A stretch of DNA of 8,214 nt. Source: Schleiferiaceae bacterium. Its GTDB lineage: Bacteria; Bacteroidota; Bacteroidia; Flavobacteriales; Schleiferiaceae. The notes below the pieces were generated by a model. That model was not told the DNA's origin, made no database searches, and saw only the letters and a program-made list of their open reading frames with translations. A program made the position numbers and the translations under genes. The DNA lies in assembly GCA_030831045.1 (NCBI GenBank), contig JAURMB010000074.1, forward strand, positions 1 to 8,214, read 5' to 3'. Shown here one piece after another: positions 1 to 7,400 of the stretch (the stretch's first letter is position 1; every line of letters starts with the position of its first letter).

Positions 1-210
1 ACTGCTCAACCGAACACTCACCGTGTCCAACGACGTCGACGACAAATTCCGATCCTGGTCCGTTACCCGCACGTACGCACTGTCGCTCAATCCGTACGAC
101 AACGACGTCACTCCCAAGCGATTCACTAACCGAACTTGGCCAGTAAACGTTTGCGCAACTAGAGATGACGTTATAAAAAAGATTGAAAAGAGGAGTATGC
201 GTAGTTTCAT
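1..210 (-). CDS. N-terminal part of a secreted beta-repeat surface protein (runs off left edge)
   Basis: Reading the minus strand from the ATG at 210-208 gives 70 codons, open to the window edge. Residues 1-20 form a textbook signal peptide: basic start MKLR, hydrophobic core ILLFSIFFI, and cleavage after SLVAQ. The mature part has alternating hydrophobic/polar residues, including SDSAYVRVTDQDRN and SLDTVSVRLSS. From memory these resemble the tandem Ig-like repeats of long bacterial surface proteins (the DTVYVTVTDxDxN pattern), so this is probably the start of a repetitive adhesin or other exported protein. The function beyond export is unknown. The frame upstream is closed by a stop at 267-265, and an alternative ATG at 246-244 would add 12 residues before the basic start. 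I prefer 210 because it gives the standard short n-region. No Shine-Dalgarno sequence is visible; the start is preceded by A-rich sequence. The gene lies downstream of the OmpA-like gene on the same strand, but 194 bases and a hairpin separate them, so it is probably a separate transcript. Confidence 0.82.
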   Translation of the reverse strand, partial: MKLRILLFSIFFITSSLVAQTFTGQVRLVNRLGVTSLSYGLSDSAYVRVTDQDRNLSSTSLDTVSVRLSS

Positions 211-331
211 TTTACGAGGGATTTTGGCAAGTAAAGATTGCCACATCCCCAACCTAACTAAATCTCAACACACTCTATTTGAACTGCTTCGTTTAAATTA
301 TGCTCGACATTAACGATTTTTTATAGGTACA

Positions 332-340
332 CAAAGGGTA
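332..340 (-). promoter_or_regulatory. possible Bacteroidota-type -7 element
   Basis: On the minus strand these bases read TACCCTTTG. This is close to the Bacteroidota -7 consensus TAnnTTTG, with one extra base in the spacer. It lies about 120 bases upstream of the ATG at 210. I found no convincing TTG -33 element at the expected distance, so this is only a candidate promoter for the left-edge secreted gene. The 211-331 leader it would create contains nothing else I can name. Confidence 0.22.
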
Positions 341-341
341 C

Positions 342-410
342 AAAAAATCCAAAAAAATACCGAAAACGAAATAAGTGAGAAACTGACTAAATCAGATCAA
401 CTTCTCACTT
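342..410 (-). terminator. hairpin with T-rich trailer after the OmpA-like gene
   Basis: AAGTGAGAA at 373-381 and TTCTCACTT at 402-410 form a perfect 9-bp inverted repeat. A second small stem, CTGA/TCAG (383-386 with 392-395), sits inside the 20-base loop. On the minus strand the hairpin is followed by ATTTCGTTTTCGG, then T7 (357-351) and T6 (347-342). The downstream arm includes the TGA stop of the OmpA-like gene (407-405). The stem is AT-rich and the long T-runs begin about 16 bases after it, so it is not a canonical intrinsic terminator. Its placement across the stop codon makes a role in transcript ending or 3'-end stability plausible. Confidence 0.5.
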
Positions 411-2741
411 CCCGCCCGAGCCCGCGTCCTTCTTGTCCTTTTTAGACGATTTTGAGGCGTTCTTGGCTTCGTCTGAAGCGGCTTGGGCCGCAGTCTTTGC
501 TTCGGCCTTTTTGGCTTCGTCGGCCGCTTTATTTTGGGCGGCAACGTCCATGATGCGGCGCAGGCGCGCTTCTTCGGCAGCCTTGGCTAAGGCCTCCTTG
601 TCGCGCTGGGCTGCTTCGTCTGCGGCCTTTTTGGCTTTGGCGGCGGCTTCGTCTTGCTTGGACTTCGTGCGCGCGGCGGCTTTGGCCTGCTTCTCGTTAT
701 TGCGGACCGAATCTTGGGCGGCGCGTGCAGCCTCCTTCTCGGCTTTTTCGCGTTCCTTGAGGTCGGCCTTGGGCGCAATTAAGCGCGGAATTTCGACCGC
801 CTCGGCGGGTGCCGCTTCCTCGAGGGGTTCGGCTTCGGGTACCGGCGCACGGTAGGACGAGTCTGACGAAACGGTCGCTTCAGGCTCCACGACCAGAGCC
901 TCCACGGCCGCAGGAGCGGGGGGAGGAGTTAGGGTTCCGCCCTGAACGCGAAGGGTTACGCGGCGGTTCAGCGAACGGTGAAAGTCGTTGTCGTTGGCTG
1001 CAATAGGTTGCGATTCGCCGAGCGAAACCGCCGTCAGTTGGGCCGACGGGCGCAGGGCTCCGCGCAGTTCCTTGGCCACCGACTGGGCGCGGCGACGGCC
1101 CAGCTCGCGGTTGTAGGCATCAGAACCCACGTCGTCGGTGTGCCCCTCGAGCACGAGAACTACCGAGTCGAGTCCGGCAAAAGCGGACTTCATCGCGTTG
1201 ATTTCGACGGCCGAAATGCGGCGCGGCACATCCTCGTTAAACGCAAACAAAATGTTCTGAAAGTCCAGCTCGGCCGACTGCACCACCTTGCGGTTGGGGT
1301 TCAGCGGGTCGCGCTGCGTAGTGGCCTTCAAAAACATATCGTGGTAGTAGTGCGTGGCAACGGGGGCCATCGCAGGATTCAGGCGAATGGACTGGGGAAA
1401 GTAGCCGGGCGACGAAACGGCGACGCCCAACTCAGCCCCGTGGCTGTAAATAAAGTTGATGCGGCCCGAGCGCACGGTGTCGCTGAAGATGATGCGGTCG
1501 GTTCCGCGGTTAAAAAACACGAGCGTGAACGGAACCGCCGTCTTTTCTTGGGCGTCGTACACCTGAAGCGTGACCAAGGTCTCTTTGCGCTCCTTGAGTT
1601 TGTCTGCATAGGTCACCAGTTTTTTGACGCCAATGCCCGAACTGAAGGCGCGGCTCGAATCGGCTTGAATTTGGGCGAGCGATATGCGGTTGGGGCCCAT
1701 CACGGCAATGCCGTCTTTGGTGTCTACGGCGTAGGCGTCCGGGAACTTGCCCATTAAACCGTTTAGCAAGGTATACGCATCGTCCGCGTTTTTAAACGTG
1801 TCAAACAGTACCGCGAAGCGGCCTTTTTTCTTAACTCGCTCTCCTCCAACGGAATTCTGATTCGGCACCACCGAGGCTGAGGTCTCGCCCGGATTGAGTG
1901 CCGGAGCGACAGCCACCGGCGCTTCTGCCTTGGTCGTCTCATAAAAAAGAGTGAACTCGCCCAGTTTTACGCGATCTCCTACGGTGTTGACCGGGGCCTT
2001 GCGCAGCCGCATAAAGTTGAACACGGCTGAATCGCCCTTGGTCCCCACCACCAGCAAACTGTCGTTGTCCAAAATCGACATCAACTTGGGAACGACGCCC
2101 TCTTGGTTAATCGGGTACGGAAAAGCGTTCCACGCCCCCGAACTGCTTAAAAAGCTCAGCACGGGCGCCTCGCCTTCGGGCTTCCAGATCGCAATCCAGC
2201 GGCCGGCCTGATAGCTCAGCCACTCGGGCTTCAGGCTGTCGGCCAACACAATCTGGTTTTGAAGGCGCAACTGTCCGTTGGCCCACACCCGCGACGAAAT
2301 CGAAGAACCCACCGCGCGGCGATCGATGTCGAGCAGCTGGCTACCGAGCACCCGAAGGCTGTCTTCAAAAACGGGCGCCACCACCTCGGACCGAAACGCC
2401 GAGTCCAAACCCAATCGGTAGACCACGCCGCCCGCGCGCGACGCCGAATCGACCACCACCGCGCCTTGCGCAAAACCCAAAATCCGCGCCGAACCCCACT
2501 GCTTCAACGGGATGCGCTGAACTTGGGTCGGCTTCAGGCCCGCACCTACAGGCGAATACCGCAGCTGCACGTAGTCGAGCTGGCGGTCCACCAGCAGCAC
2601 GCGGCGGTCGACCTCGTCGACATACACTTCGGTGGACGGCTGCAGCCAGCCTACCCAGCGCTCCGATTCTAAATAACCCTGAGCCTGAGCGGCCAAGGAA
2701 GCAACGAGCGCACTAAGCGACCAAAAAAAGCGGTGATTCAT
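405..2741 (-). CDS. OmpA-family peptidoglycan-binding envelope protein with SPOR-like segment and Lys/Ala-rich tail
   Basis: This encodes a 778-residue exported protein that probably tethers the outer membrane or a periplasmic complex to peptidoglycan. Residues 1-21 are a signal peptide ending AAQAQ. It has no lipobox cysteine, so it is not an obvious lipoprotein. Residues 23-270 are beta-rich with short repeated strands, possibly propeller-like. Residues 306-378 (GRFAVLFDTFKNADDAY onward) look SPOR-like. Residues 388-472 form a small beta domain like carboxypeptidase-regulatory/PorE-type inserts. Residues 490-600 are a clear OmpA C-terminal domain containing GHTDDVG and NRELGRRRAQSV. By alignment with E. 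coli OmpA, D536 and R551 are the diaminopimelate-binding pair. A Pro/Glu/Ala linker (601-655) then leads into a Lys/Ala/Glu-rich helical tail (658-778), an unusual extension because this domain normally ends the protein. The start at 2741 is fixed by the signal peptide; GGAGG lies only one base before it, too close for normal spacing. The order of beta domain, regulatory-like domain and OmpA recalls T9SS component PorE, but no TPRs or lipobox are present, so I do not assign that name. Confidence 0.9.
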   Translation of the reverse strand: MNHRFFWSLSALVASLAAQAQGYLESERWVGWLQPSTEVYVDEVDRRVLLVDRQLDYVQLRYSPVGAGLKPTQVQRIPLKQWGSARILGFAQGAVVVDSASRAGGVVYRLGLDSAFRSEVVAPVFEDSLRVLGSQLLDIDRRAVGSSISSRVWANGQLRLQNQIVLADSLKPEWLSYQAGRWIAIWKPEGEAPVLSFLSSSGAWNAFPYPINQEGVVPKLMSILDNDSLLVVGTKGDSAVFNFMRLRKAPVNTVGDRVKLGEFTLFYETTKAEAPVAVAPALNPGETSASVVPNQNSVGGERVKKKGRFAVLFDTFKNADDAYTLLNGLMGKFPDAYAVDTKDGIAVMGPNRISLAQIQADSSRAFSSGIGVKKLVTYADKLKERKETLVTLQVYDAQEKTAVPFTLVFFNRGTDRIIFSDTVRSGRINFIYSHGAELGVAVSSPGYFPQSIRLNPAMAPVATHYYHDMFLKATTQRDPLNPNRKVVQSAELDFQNILFAFNEDVPRRISAVEINAMKSAFAGLDSVVLVLEGHTDDVGSDAYNRELGRRRAQSVAKELRGALRPSAQLTAVSLGESQPIAANDNDFHRSLNRRVTLRVQGGTLTPPPAPAAVEALVVEPEATVSSDSSYRAPVPEAEPLEEAAPAEAVEIPRLIAPKADLKEREKAEKEAARAAQDSVRNNEKQAKAAARTKSKQDEAAAKAKKAADEAAQRDKEALAKAAEEARLRRIMDVAAQNKAADEAKKAEAKTAAQAASDEAKNASKSSKKDKKDAGSGGK
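463..653 (-). repeat. low-complexity coding repeat (GCTTCGTC units)
   Basis: GCTTCGTC, read on the plus strand, recurs at 466-473, 514-521, 613-620 and 646-653. Two of these copies are part of the longer TTGGCTTCGTC (463-473 and 511-521). On the coding strand each unit gives Asp-Glu-Ala, within SDEAK, ADEAK, ADEAA and QDEAA. The repetition is imperfect and follows amino-acid composition in the Lys/Ala/Glu-rich tail of the OmpA-like protein. It could permit length variation by slippage or recombination, but I see no exact tandem array. Confidence 0.5.
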
Positions 2742-2796
2742 ACCTCCAAAGTTCCTGCAATAATCCTAACTTGTCATCAAACCAAACCATAAACCT
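2742..2796. promoter_or_regulatory. short divergent promoter region
   Basis: These 55 bases separate the divergent starts of the OmpA-like gene (2741) and the small barrel-like gene (2797). Any promoters for both must overlap here or reach into the first codons. On the minus strand 2791-2783 reads TATGGTTTG, which resembles TAnnTTTG with one extra spacer base. No well-spaced TTG -33 box was found, and I cannot place a plus-strand promoter. The minus-strand TTTGGAGGT directly abuts the OmpA-like ATG. Confidence 0.35.
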
Positions 2797-3264
2797 GTGC
2801 AAGCGCTTAAAATTAACCAAAACCTGATTGGTTTACCGCGAAACATGCTGATTATCAGTTTGGCACTATTCAGCTTGGGCCTCGCGCAACCCCTGGTCGC
2901 TCAAAACCGAACGGCCATGGTCGGTTTTGGTATGGGCCAAAACTTCAGCACCAACGAATTTTACTACCGGGGCACGTTTAGCCTTTTTGCGAACGAGTCC
3001 ATGTGGGGCCTCTATCAAGCCTTTGAATACCGTCCTCCGCAAGAGGCGGGCGGCCTTCACTTTAAGCTTCCCACCGGTTTTTATGCCAAGGTGCGCGGAC
3101 CCCTTTACTTCCACTACGGCATGGATGCGGTCACCTCCATCGCCTTTAACGACACACTGCGCCACGACGTGGGGCTCTCGCTTCGCTTCAGCGGACTCCA
3201 GCTCAAATTCAACTACGCGGGTCGCAACGGGTTTGCCGCCCAGCTGGCGGTTCCGATAAAGTAA
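2797..3264 (+). CDS. small secreted protein, probable outer-membrane beta-barrel
   Basis: This encodes 155 residues from a GTG start. I do not recognise a named family. Residues 17-36 (MLIISLALFSLGLAQPLVAQ) are the hydrophobic core and cleavage region of a signal peptide. Starting at the GTG supplies the positive charges K5 and R15 before the core. The alternative ATG at 2845 (139 residues) would leave an n-region with no basic residue, so I favour the GTG despite the lack of a Shine-Dalgarno sequence. The roughly 119-residue mature protein is rich in Gly, Phe and Tyr. It divides into about eight alternating segments: TAMVGFGMG, FYYRGTFSLFA, WGLYQAFEYR, LHFKLPTGFYAKV, LYFHYGMDAV, HDVGLSLRF, LQLKFNYAG and FAAQLAVPIK. 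This fits a small eight-stranded outer-membrane barrel. It has no catalytic motif and few charged clusters. It is transcribed divergently from the OmpA-like gene, suggesting shared envelope function or control. A soluble beta-protein is the main alternative. Confidence 0.75.
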   Translation: MQALKINQNLIGLPRNMLIISLALFSLGLAQPLVAQNRTAMVGFGMGQNFSTNEFYYRGTFSLFANESMWGLYQAFEYRPPQEAGGLHFKLPTGFYAKVRGPLYFHYGMDAVTSIAFNDTLRHDVGLSLRFSGLQLKFNYAGRNGFAAQLAVPIK

Positions 3265-3317
3265 ACGCTGCGCACGCGCTCTGACGCCGGCCGTATTCTC
3301 CCGTTTTACACCTTATT

Positions 3318-3369
3318 TATACGTTATTCCAGCTTTATTATATACATTTAGCTATAATTAATATACGTT
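3318..3369. repeat. three spaced TATAC(G/A)TT boxes
   Basis: TATACGTT occurs at 3318-3325 and 3362-3369, with TATACATT at 3341-3348. Start-to-start spacings are 23 and 21 bases, about two helical turns, so the boxes would lie on roughly the same DNA face. They sit 40-90 bases upstream of the start of the 7-TM AraC-type regulator. The arrangement suggests a regulator-binding array, perhaps autoregulatory. The last two boxes also contain near matches to the Bacteroidota -7 element (TACATTTA and TACGTTTT against TAnnTTTG), so they could be promoter parts instead. The sequence is AT-rich, so chance is a real possibility. Confidence 0.4.
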
Positions 3370-3408
3370 TTTAATCATTTTGACACGCATCCTGGGTATT
3401 TTTACTCA

Positions 3409-4443
3409 GTGCTACAAATAAGCATTTCCCTCTTTCTTACCCTAAGCATGATTGCCGCCCTGCGCGCGGTGCGCATCATGCGTTTGGGCAACGCGCTCCA
3501 GAGCTCCGCCCTGATCTTTAAAATTGTGCTGAACTTTTCGGGTGCCGCACTTATCATCGTCACCGGAGCCCAGCTCCCGACCGCTTACCGAGCCGTGGCG
3601 CTCTTAATGGTCTTTCTGCAGTTCCTCAATCCGGTCGCCCTCACCCTCTACTTCACTCCGCCGTTGGCCCCTAGCGGGCTTAAAACGATTAGCATTGCCT
3701 TCGCAGTCGTCATGATGCCGCTGCTGCTGTGGTACCTCGCCATCTATGCGGGCTACACCGTGTCGCACCCACTTCCCGTTTGGCTTTTTGAATTCAGCCT
3801 TGCCAAGCCGGGCCAATTCGGCGCGTGGTCGGTCCTCTATAAAGTGGTAACCCCCGTGGTGCTCGCTGTGCTCATTTACCAGCAAATCAAGCACTACTGG
3901 ATTCCAGGCAACGGATTCTCGCGCCACAAACTGTGGGAACTCTTTTACCTCATTAGCGGACTCGCTCGGGCCCTCATCCTTATTGCAGTCTTAGAATACA
4001 CCCCCGGGAGTTTTGACGCCGTTTTCAACGCGTTGAGCATGGTCATGGGCCTCAGTTTACTGGCTGACACTGGCATTATCTTGGTTTTTGCCACCAACCG
4101 GGCGGTGCAGTTTCACCGCGACTACGACCTGGTGCTCTCGGGGCCTTGGAACGCGGAACTCGAGGCCATCGTACGGCAGGCGAGCCAGTCGGAACACTAC
4201 CTGCGTCCGCACTTTAGCCTGGCGGACCTCGCGGCAGCAACCAAGATTCCGAGCTACCGCGTCACCAAAATCATTAGCAAGGGCTTAGACCTGCAGGTGC
4301 GCGAACTCATTAACCACTTTAGAATAAAGCACTACGAAATGCTCCTGCGCACCCAGCCTGAGGAGCGCAAAAAAGTGCACCTCGCCCAGAGCGGATTTAA
4401 CTCCTATGCCGCGTACTACGCCGCCAAACGCGGCAAAAAATAG
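3409..4443 (+). CDS. membrane-anchored AraC-type transcriptional regulator (7 TM helices + HTH)
   Basis: This 344-residue protein has an N-terminal membrane sensor and a cytoplasmic DNA-binding region. Hydrophobic segments lie near residues 2-22, 33-52, 60-82, 91-114, 139-158, 174-195 and 206-227, giving seven helices. Residues 263-344 match the AraC/HTH_18 pattern. HYLRPHFSLADLAAATKIPS leads into the first helix-turn-helix (about 270-291), then comes the connecting helix VRELINHFRIKHYEMLLR (297-314), then the start of the second helix-turn-helix with GFNSYAAYYAAKR. The usual ending (AFKKxTGxTPxEYR) is missing, so the second recognition element is about 15-20 residues short. Neither other frame past the stop restores it. 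Proteins of this layout are common in Bacteroidota; their ligands are mostly unknown and no target can be named here. The GTG start is the first possible start after an in-frame stop at 3355-3357 and keeps helix 1 intact. ATG at 3448 is an alternative that cuts into helix 1. The gene converges on the large surface-protein gene, with 12 bases between stops. Confidence 0.85.
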   Translation: MLQISISLFLTLSMIAALRAVRIMRLGNALQSSALIFKIVLNFSGAALIIVTGAQLPTAYRAVALLMVFLQFLNPVALTLYFTPPLAPSGLKTISIAFAVVMMPLLLWYLAIYAGYTVSHPLPVWLFEFSLAKPGQFGAWSVLYKVVTPVVLAVLIYQQIKHYWIPGNGFSRHKLWELFYLISGLARALILIAVLEYTPGSFDAVFNALSMVMGLSLLADTGIILVFATNRAVQFHRDYDLVLSGPWNAELEAIVRQASQSEHYLRPHFSLADLAAATKIPSYRVTKIISKGLDLQVRELINHFRIKHYEMLLRTQPEERKKVHLAQSGFNSYAAYYAAKRGKK

Positions 4444-4471
4444 CTCGGCTACCGCTTAAAAGCAGCCCGAG
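4435..4471 (-). terminator. intrinsic terminator of the large surface-protein gene
   Basis: On the minus strand CTCGGGCT (4471-4464) pairs with AGCCGAG (4450-4444) with one bulged base, enclosing a 13-base loop that can form a further GCT/AGC stem. The hairpin is followed by CTA and then six T residues (4440-4435). One arm lies in the last codons of the large gene and the TAA stop is in the loop. The T-tract is the complement of the two final Lys codons of the convergent regulator. On the plus strand no T-run follows the hairpin, so it looks directional. Confidence 0.62.
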
Positions 4472-7400
4472 TAGTAGATTGGCCCTTGACCGTTGAGCAC
4501 GAACTTGGGACCCAGGGCGGGAGCAGCCTCCAAGCACACCTGGTCGACAATCCAGCCATAATCCGCGCCATAGGCCGACGAAGCAAACGAGAAGCGCAGC
4601 ATGATTTTGGTGGCGTTCGGCGACTTCAACCGGATTTCAGACTTCTGGTAGCCCGACCAGCTTGAGGACCACCCGGCCAAACCGTCTAGGGCGACCACCG
4701 AGGGCGAATTGAACCAATTCACCGAACCCGCAACCTGGCTCGAACCCAACTGGTGCCAGGTGGCGCCGTCTAAACTGTATTCCAGCATGCCGCCGTCGAC
4801 CGAGGGCTCGGCGAACATGCTGTGGTAGAAGCTCAAGGAGTAGGTCGTTCCCGTGTCGATTGTGAACACGGGCGTATACAAAAATTCGCGCGCGTTGGCC
4901 CCATAGGTGCCCGTCGGAGCCGTTGCATACGCTTTGGTTCCGTTGTAGGCCGACTGAACGCTTCCGTGGGAAGGCGTCGCACGCTGCCATGCGCTCGCAC
5001 CGTTGGAGCGCGATTCCACCGACCACGCGACCGACTCAAAATCGGCGCAGTACGCATTGGCAGACGAAACCGTTTGGGAGGCCTGACTTAGTACCGAGGT
5101 GCACACGGTGTCCCCAATGGGTACCCCGTCGATCCGTCCGTTGACCCGTGAAACCGTGAAGCAGGGTTGGTAAGCGCCCGCGGGGGCCAAAAGAAACTTC
5201 GGCGGCAACGAAACCCACGTGGTTTGGTTGGGCAGCAGCGGGGTGGCCAAGGTCATGGTATGGTATTGGGGTGCCGCACCAAGGTTATCCAATTTGATGC
5301 GAACGTTTTGAACAGGCATCGGGCCGTTGTTCAGTATGTTCACCTCAAACCCAACCGAATCCGCGGTCGAAACGGGGTACGATGTGGGCCGCGCCTGCAG
5401 CAGCGAAACGGTATTCTGCGGAGGCACGACGACTTCGACGTCGTCGATGGACCATTCGCTGCCCGCGCTTGACTGAACCTTAAAGTGAAAGCGCATACGC
5501 AGCGGATCAGATTGGCCTCGCCAAAAATTGAGCAGAAACGAGGACGTTATGTACTGGTTGTTGGTCGTCGTATTCCAACCTGGTCCCGGACCCAAGGTCG
5601 TCACCAAAGAAGCGCCGTAGGGCGCAGTAAAGGCATTGGCGAGCCCTAAAGGAACCGGCTTCCACGTGTTTTGATGGAGGTACTCGAGGGTGCCCGCATC
5701 TCCGTTCAGGAACGCGAATCGGTGCTTAAACCGCAGCTCCGCGCCCGCGATCGTGTCAAGTCCCTTGAAGGGCGGCAGCATTAAGTATTCCGACGTGGGG
5801 CCGTAGGCCTTTTGGCTCAAGCCCGTGTGCCAGGCTTGCGTTCCTGACGCCGCGCCATTGCCTTTGGTCGACGTTCCCTTCTCCCAAATTTGGAGCGAGC
5901 CTGCAGGAACCCAAAATCCGTGCTCGTCCATCGCGCAGTTGTCCATCGAGAAGGTGCCTGTAGGCACCGCCACGTTAACAATGCCCGTTACGCGCTTCGA
6001 CGTCGAGTCGTTAAAGGCGAGTCCGTCGCCCGGCAGGGCGGTGAACGCTTTAATGACCATGTCGCCTTGGCTGTAGGTGACGTTCGAGAACGTGAGCGTG
6101 GCCGTCGACCCCGCTAGCACTGACGGCAGTACTTGGCTGTAGCTGAGTATTGAACTCGGATTGCAGCCGTCAATCACCTGGACGGTAATCGGGACATTGG
6201 TCTTATTCTGGCTTCCGAAATTGCGGCAGGTCACCGAGATGTTGGGTTGACCAAATCCAATGGCAACCGAATTTCCGGGTGATGAAATCGCGACGATACC
6301 TACGTCGTTGGACGGGCGTTCGCCAATGTAGATGTCGTCAATCGCAAAATCTGACTCTGAAATGCCCGAGGTCGCTACAATGCGGATGCGCAACTTTATC
6401 ATCGAGCCCGCGTAACTGCTTAGCGAACAGGCGAAGTAGGTCCAAGGATCAGTTTCAAGCATTTGGGAATTGGTATATATTGAACCCGACGGTAGGGTTA
6501 CCCATTGCTTTGTGGTTTCGTTAAATACGTCTACATTGAGCCCAGAGAAGTTGGAACCGTTTAGGTGGGTCCAAAACGAAATAATCGGGTTTTGCGCTCC
6601 ACTAAGGTCGATGCAGCGCGACACTAGGCTGGCCGACACCGCTCCCGTTGGAATGGTACTGAGGCCGCGGGCGTAGAGGTAGTTCCCACGGCGGTCCCGC
6701 GACCAGCGCGGCCCAGTGCCGGGGTTGGGCGTAAGGTCCTTGCCCACCGCAAAACTGTAGTTATAGTTGCCCGTAGTAGGATTCAACAACGGATTGGGTG
6801 TCCAGTCGTTCGTGCCGAACGTTCCAGGGTTTTGGGGCAAGCCGTCGGTCGGCACCCACGAGGGGCCATTAAACGTTGCTCGGTAAGGAATCGTTATGGG
6901 CGCCTGGTAGGTGTAAAGGATCGGGGGAAGGGAATCGTTGTACGGCATCCCGTCGCCCGGCTGTTCGCTCCACACGCGGAGCTCGTGGTTGCTGGGTGCA
7001 CTTAAGTCGGCCCGGTCGACGAACTCAATCGTGGCCGTACGGCTGCTTCCCCAGACCACGGGCACCGTGTCGCGGCGAATCGTTACCGCTCCGGTTGTCA
7101 GGTTTTTCACTGAAAATCCGACCTGCACCGTACTGCTCAACGTCGCGCCACGGTTATTTAGCTGCACCTTGACCACTTCTTGGCTGCCGTACGAGCATTT
7201 GTCTTGGGCCGGCGCCACGAACTTAACGGCCTTAATTTCTACGGGCGGAGCATCGTAGACCTGAATGTCGTCGACGGCCATGTCGCCGTAGTCGTCCAGG
7301 GAATTTCCGGTTTTGTATCCCACAAAACGCAGCCTGATGTACTTGTTTAAGTAGGGCTGAAGGTTGACGTATGCCGAACTCCACGAATCCGTCGACGACA

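Noticed and set aside
23..313. Plus-strand 96-residue open frame with a GTG start
   Set aside because: It is antisense to a minus-strand frame with a clear signal peptide and beta-repeat pattern. Its own product has no recognisable motif, and its second half lies in AT-rich non-coding sequence.
433..855. Plus-strand Ala/Ser-rich frame of 140 residues
   Set aside because: It is the antisense of the Lys/Ala-rich tail. Its composition reflects the reverse complement of low-complexity codons.
978..1757. Long plus-strand frame (259 residues) opposite the OmpA-like gene
   Set aside because: The opposite strand encodes the well-recognised OmpA and SPOR-like regions. The plus-strand product is Arg/Gly/Val-rich with no domain, typical of antisense frames in GC-rich genes.
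405..2741. Assignment as the T9SS protein PorE
   Set aside because: The order of a beta domain, a regulatory-like domain and OmpA is similar, but there is no lipobox cysteine and no visible TPR region, and a long tail follows the OmpA domain.
3265..3300. GC-rich sequence after the small barrel gene as a terminator
   Set aside because: Short palindromes such as GCCGGC are present, but I could not form a good stem followed by a T-run.
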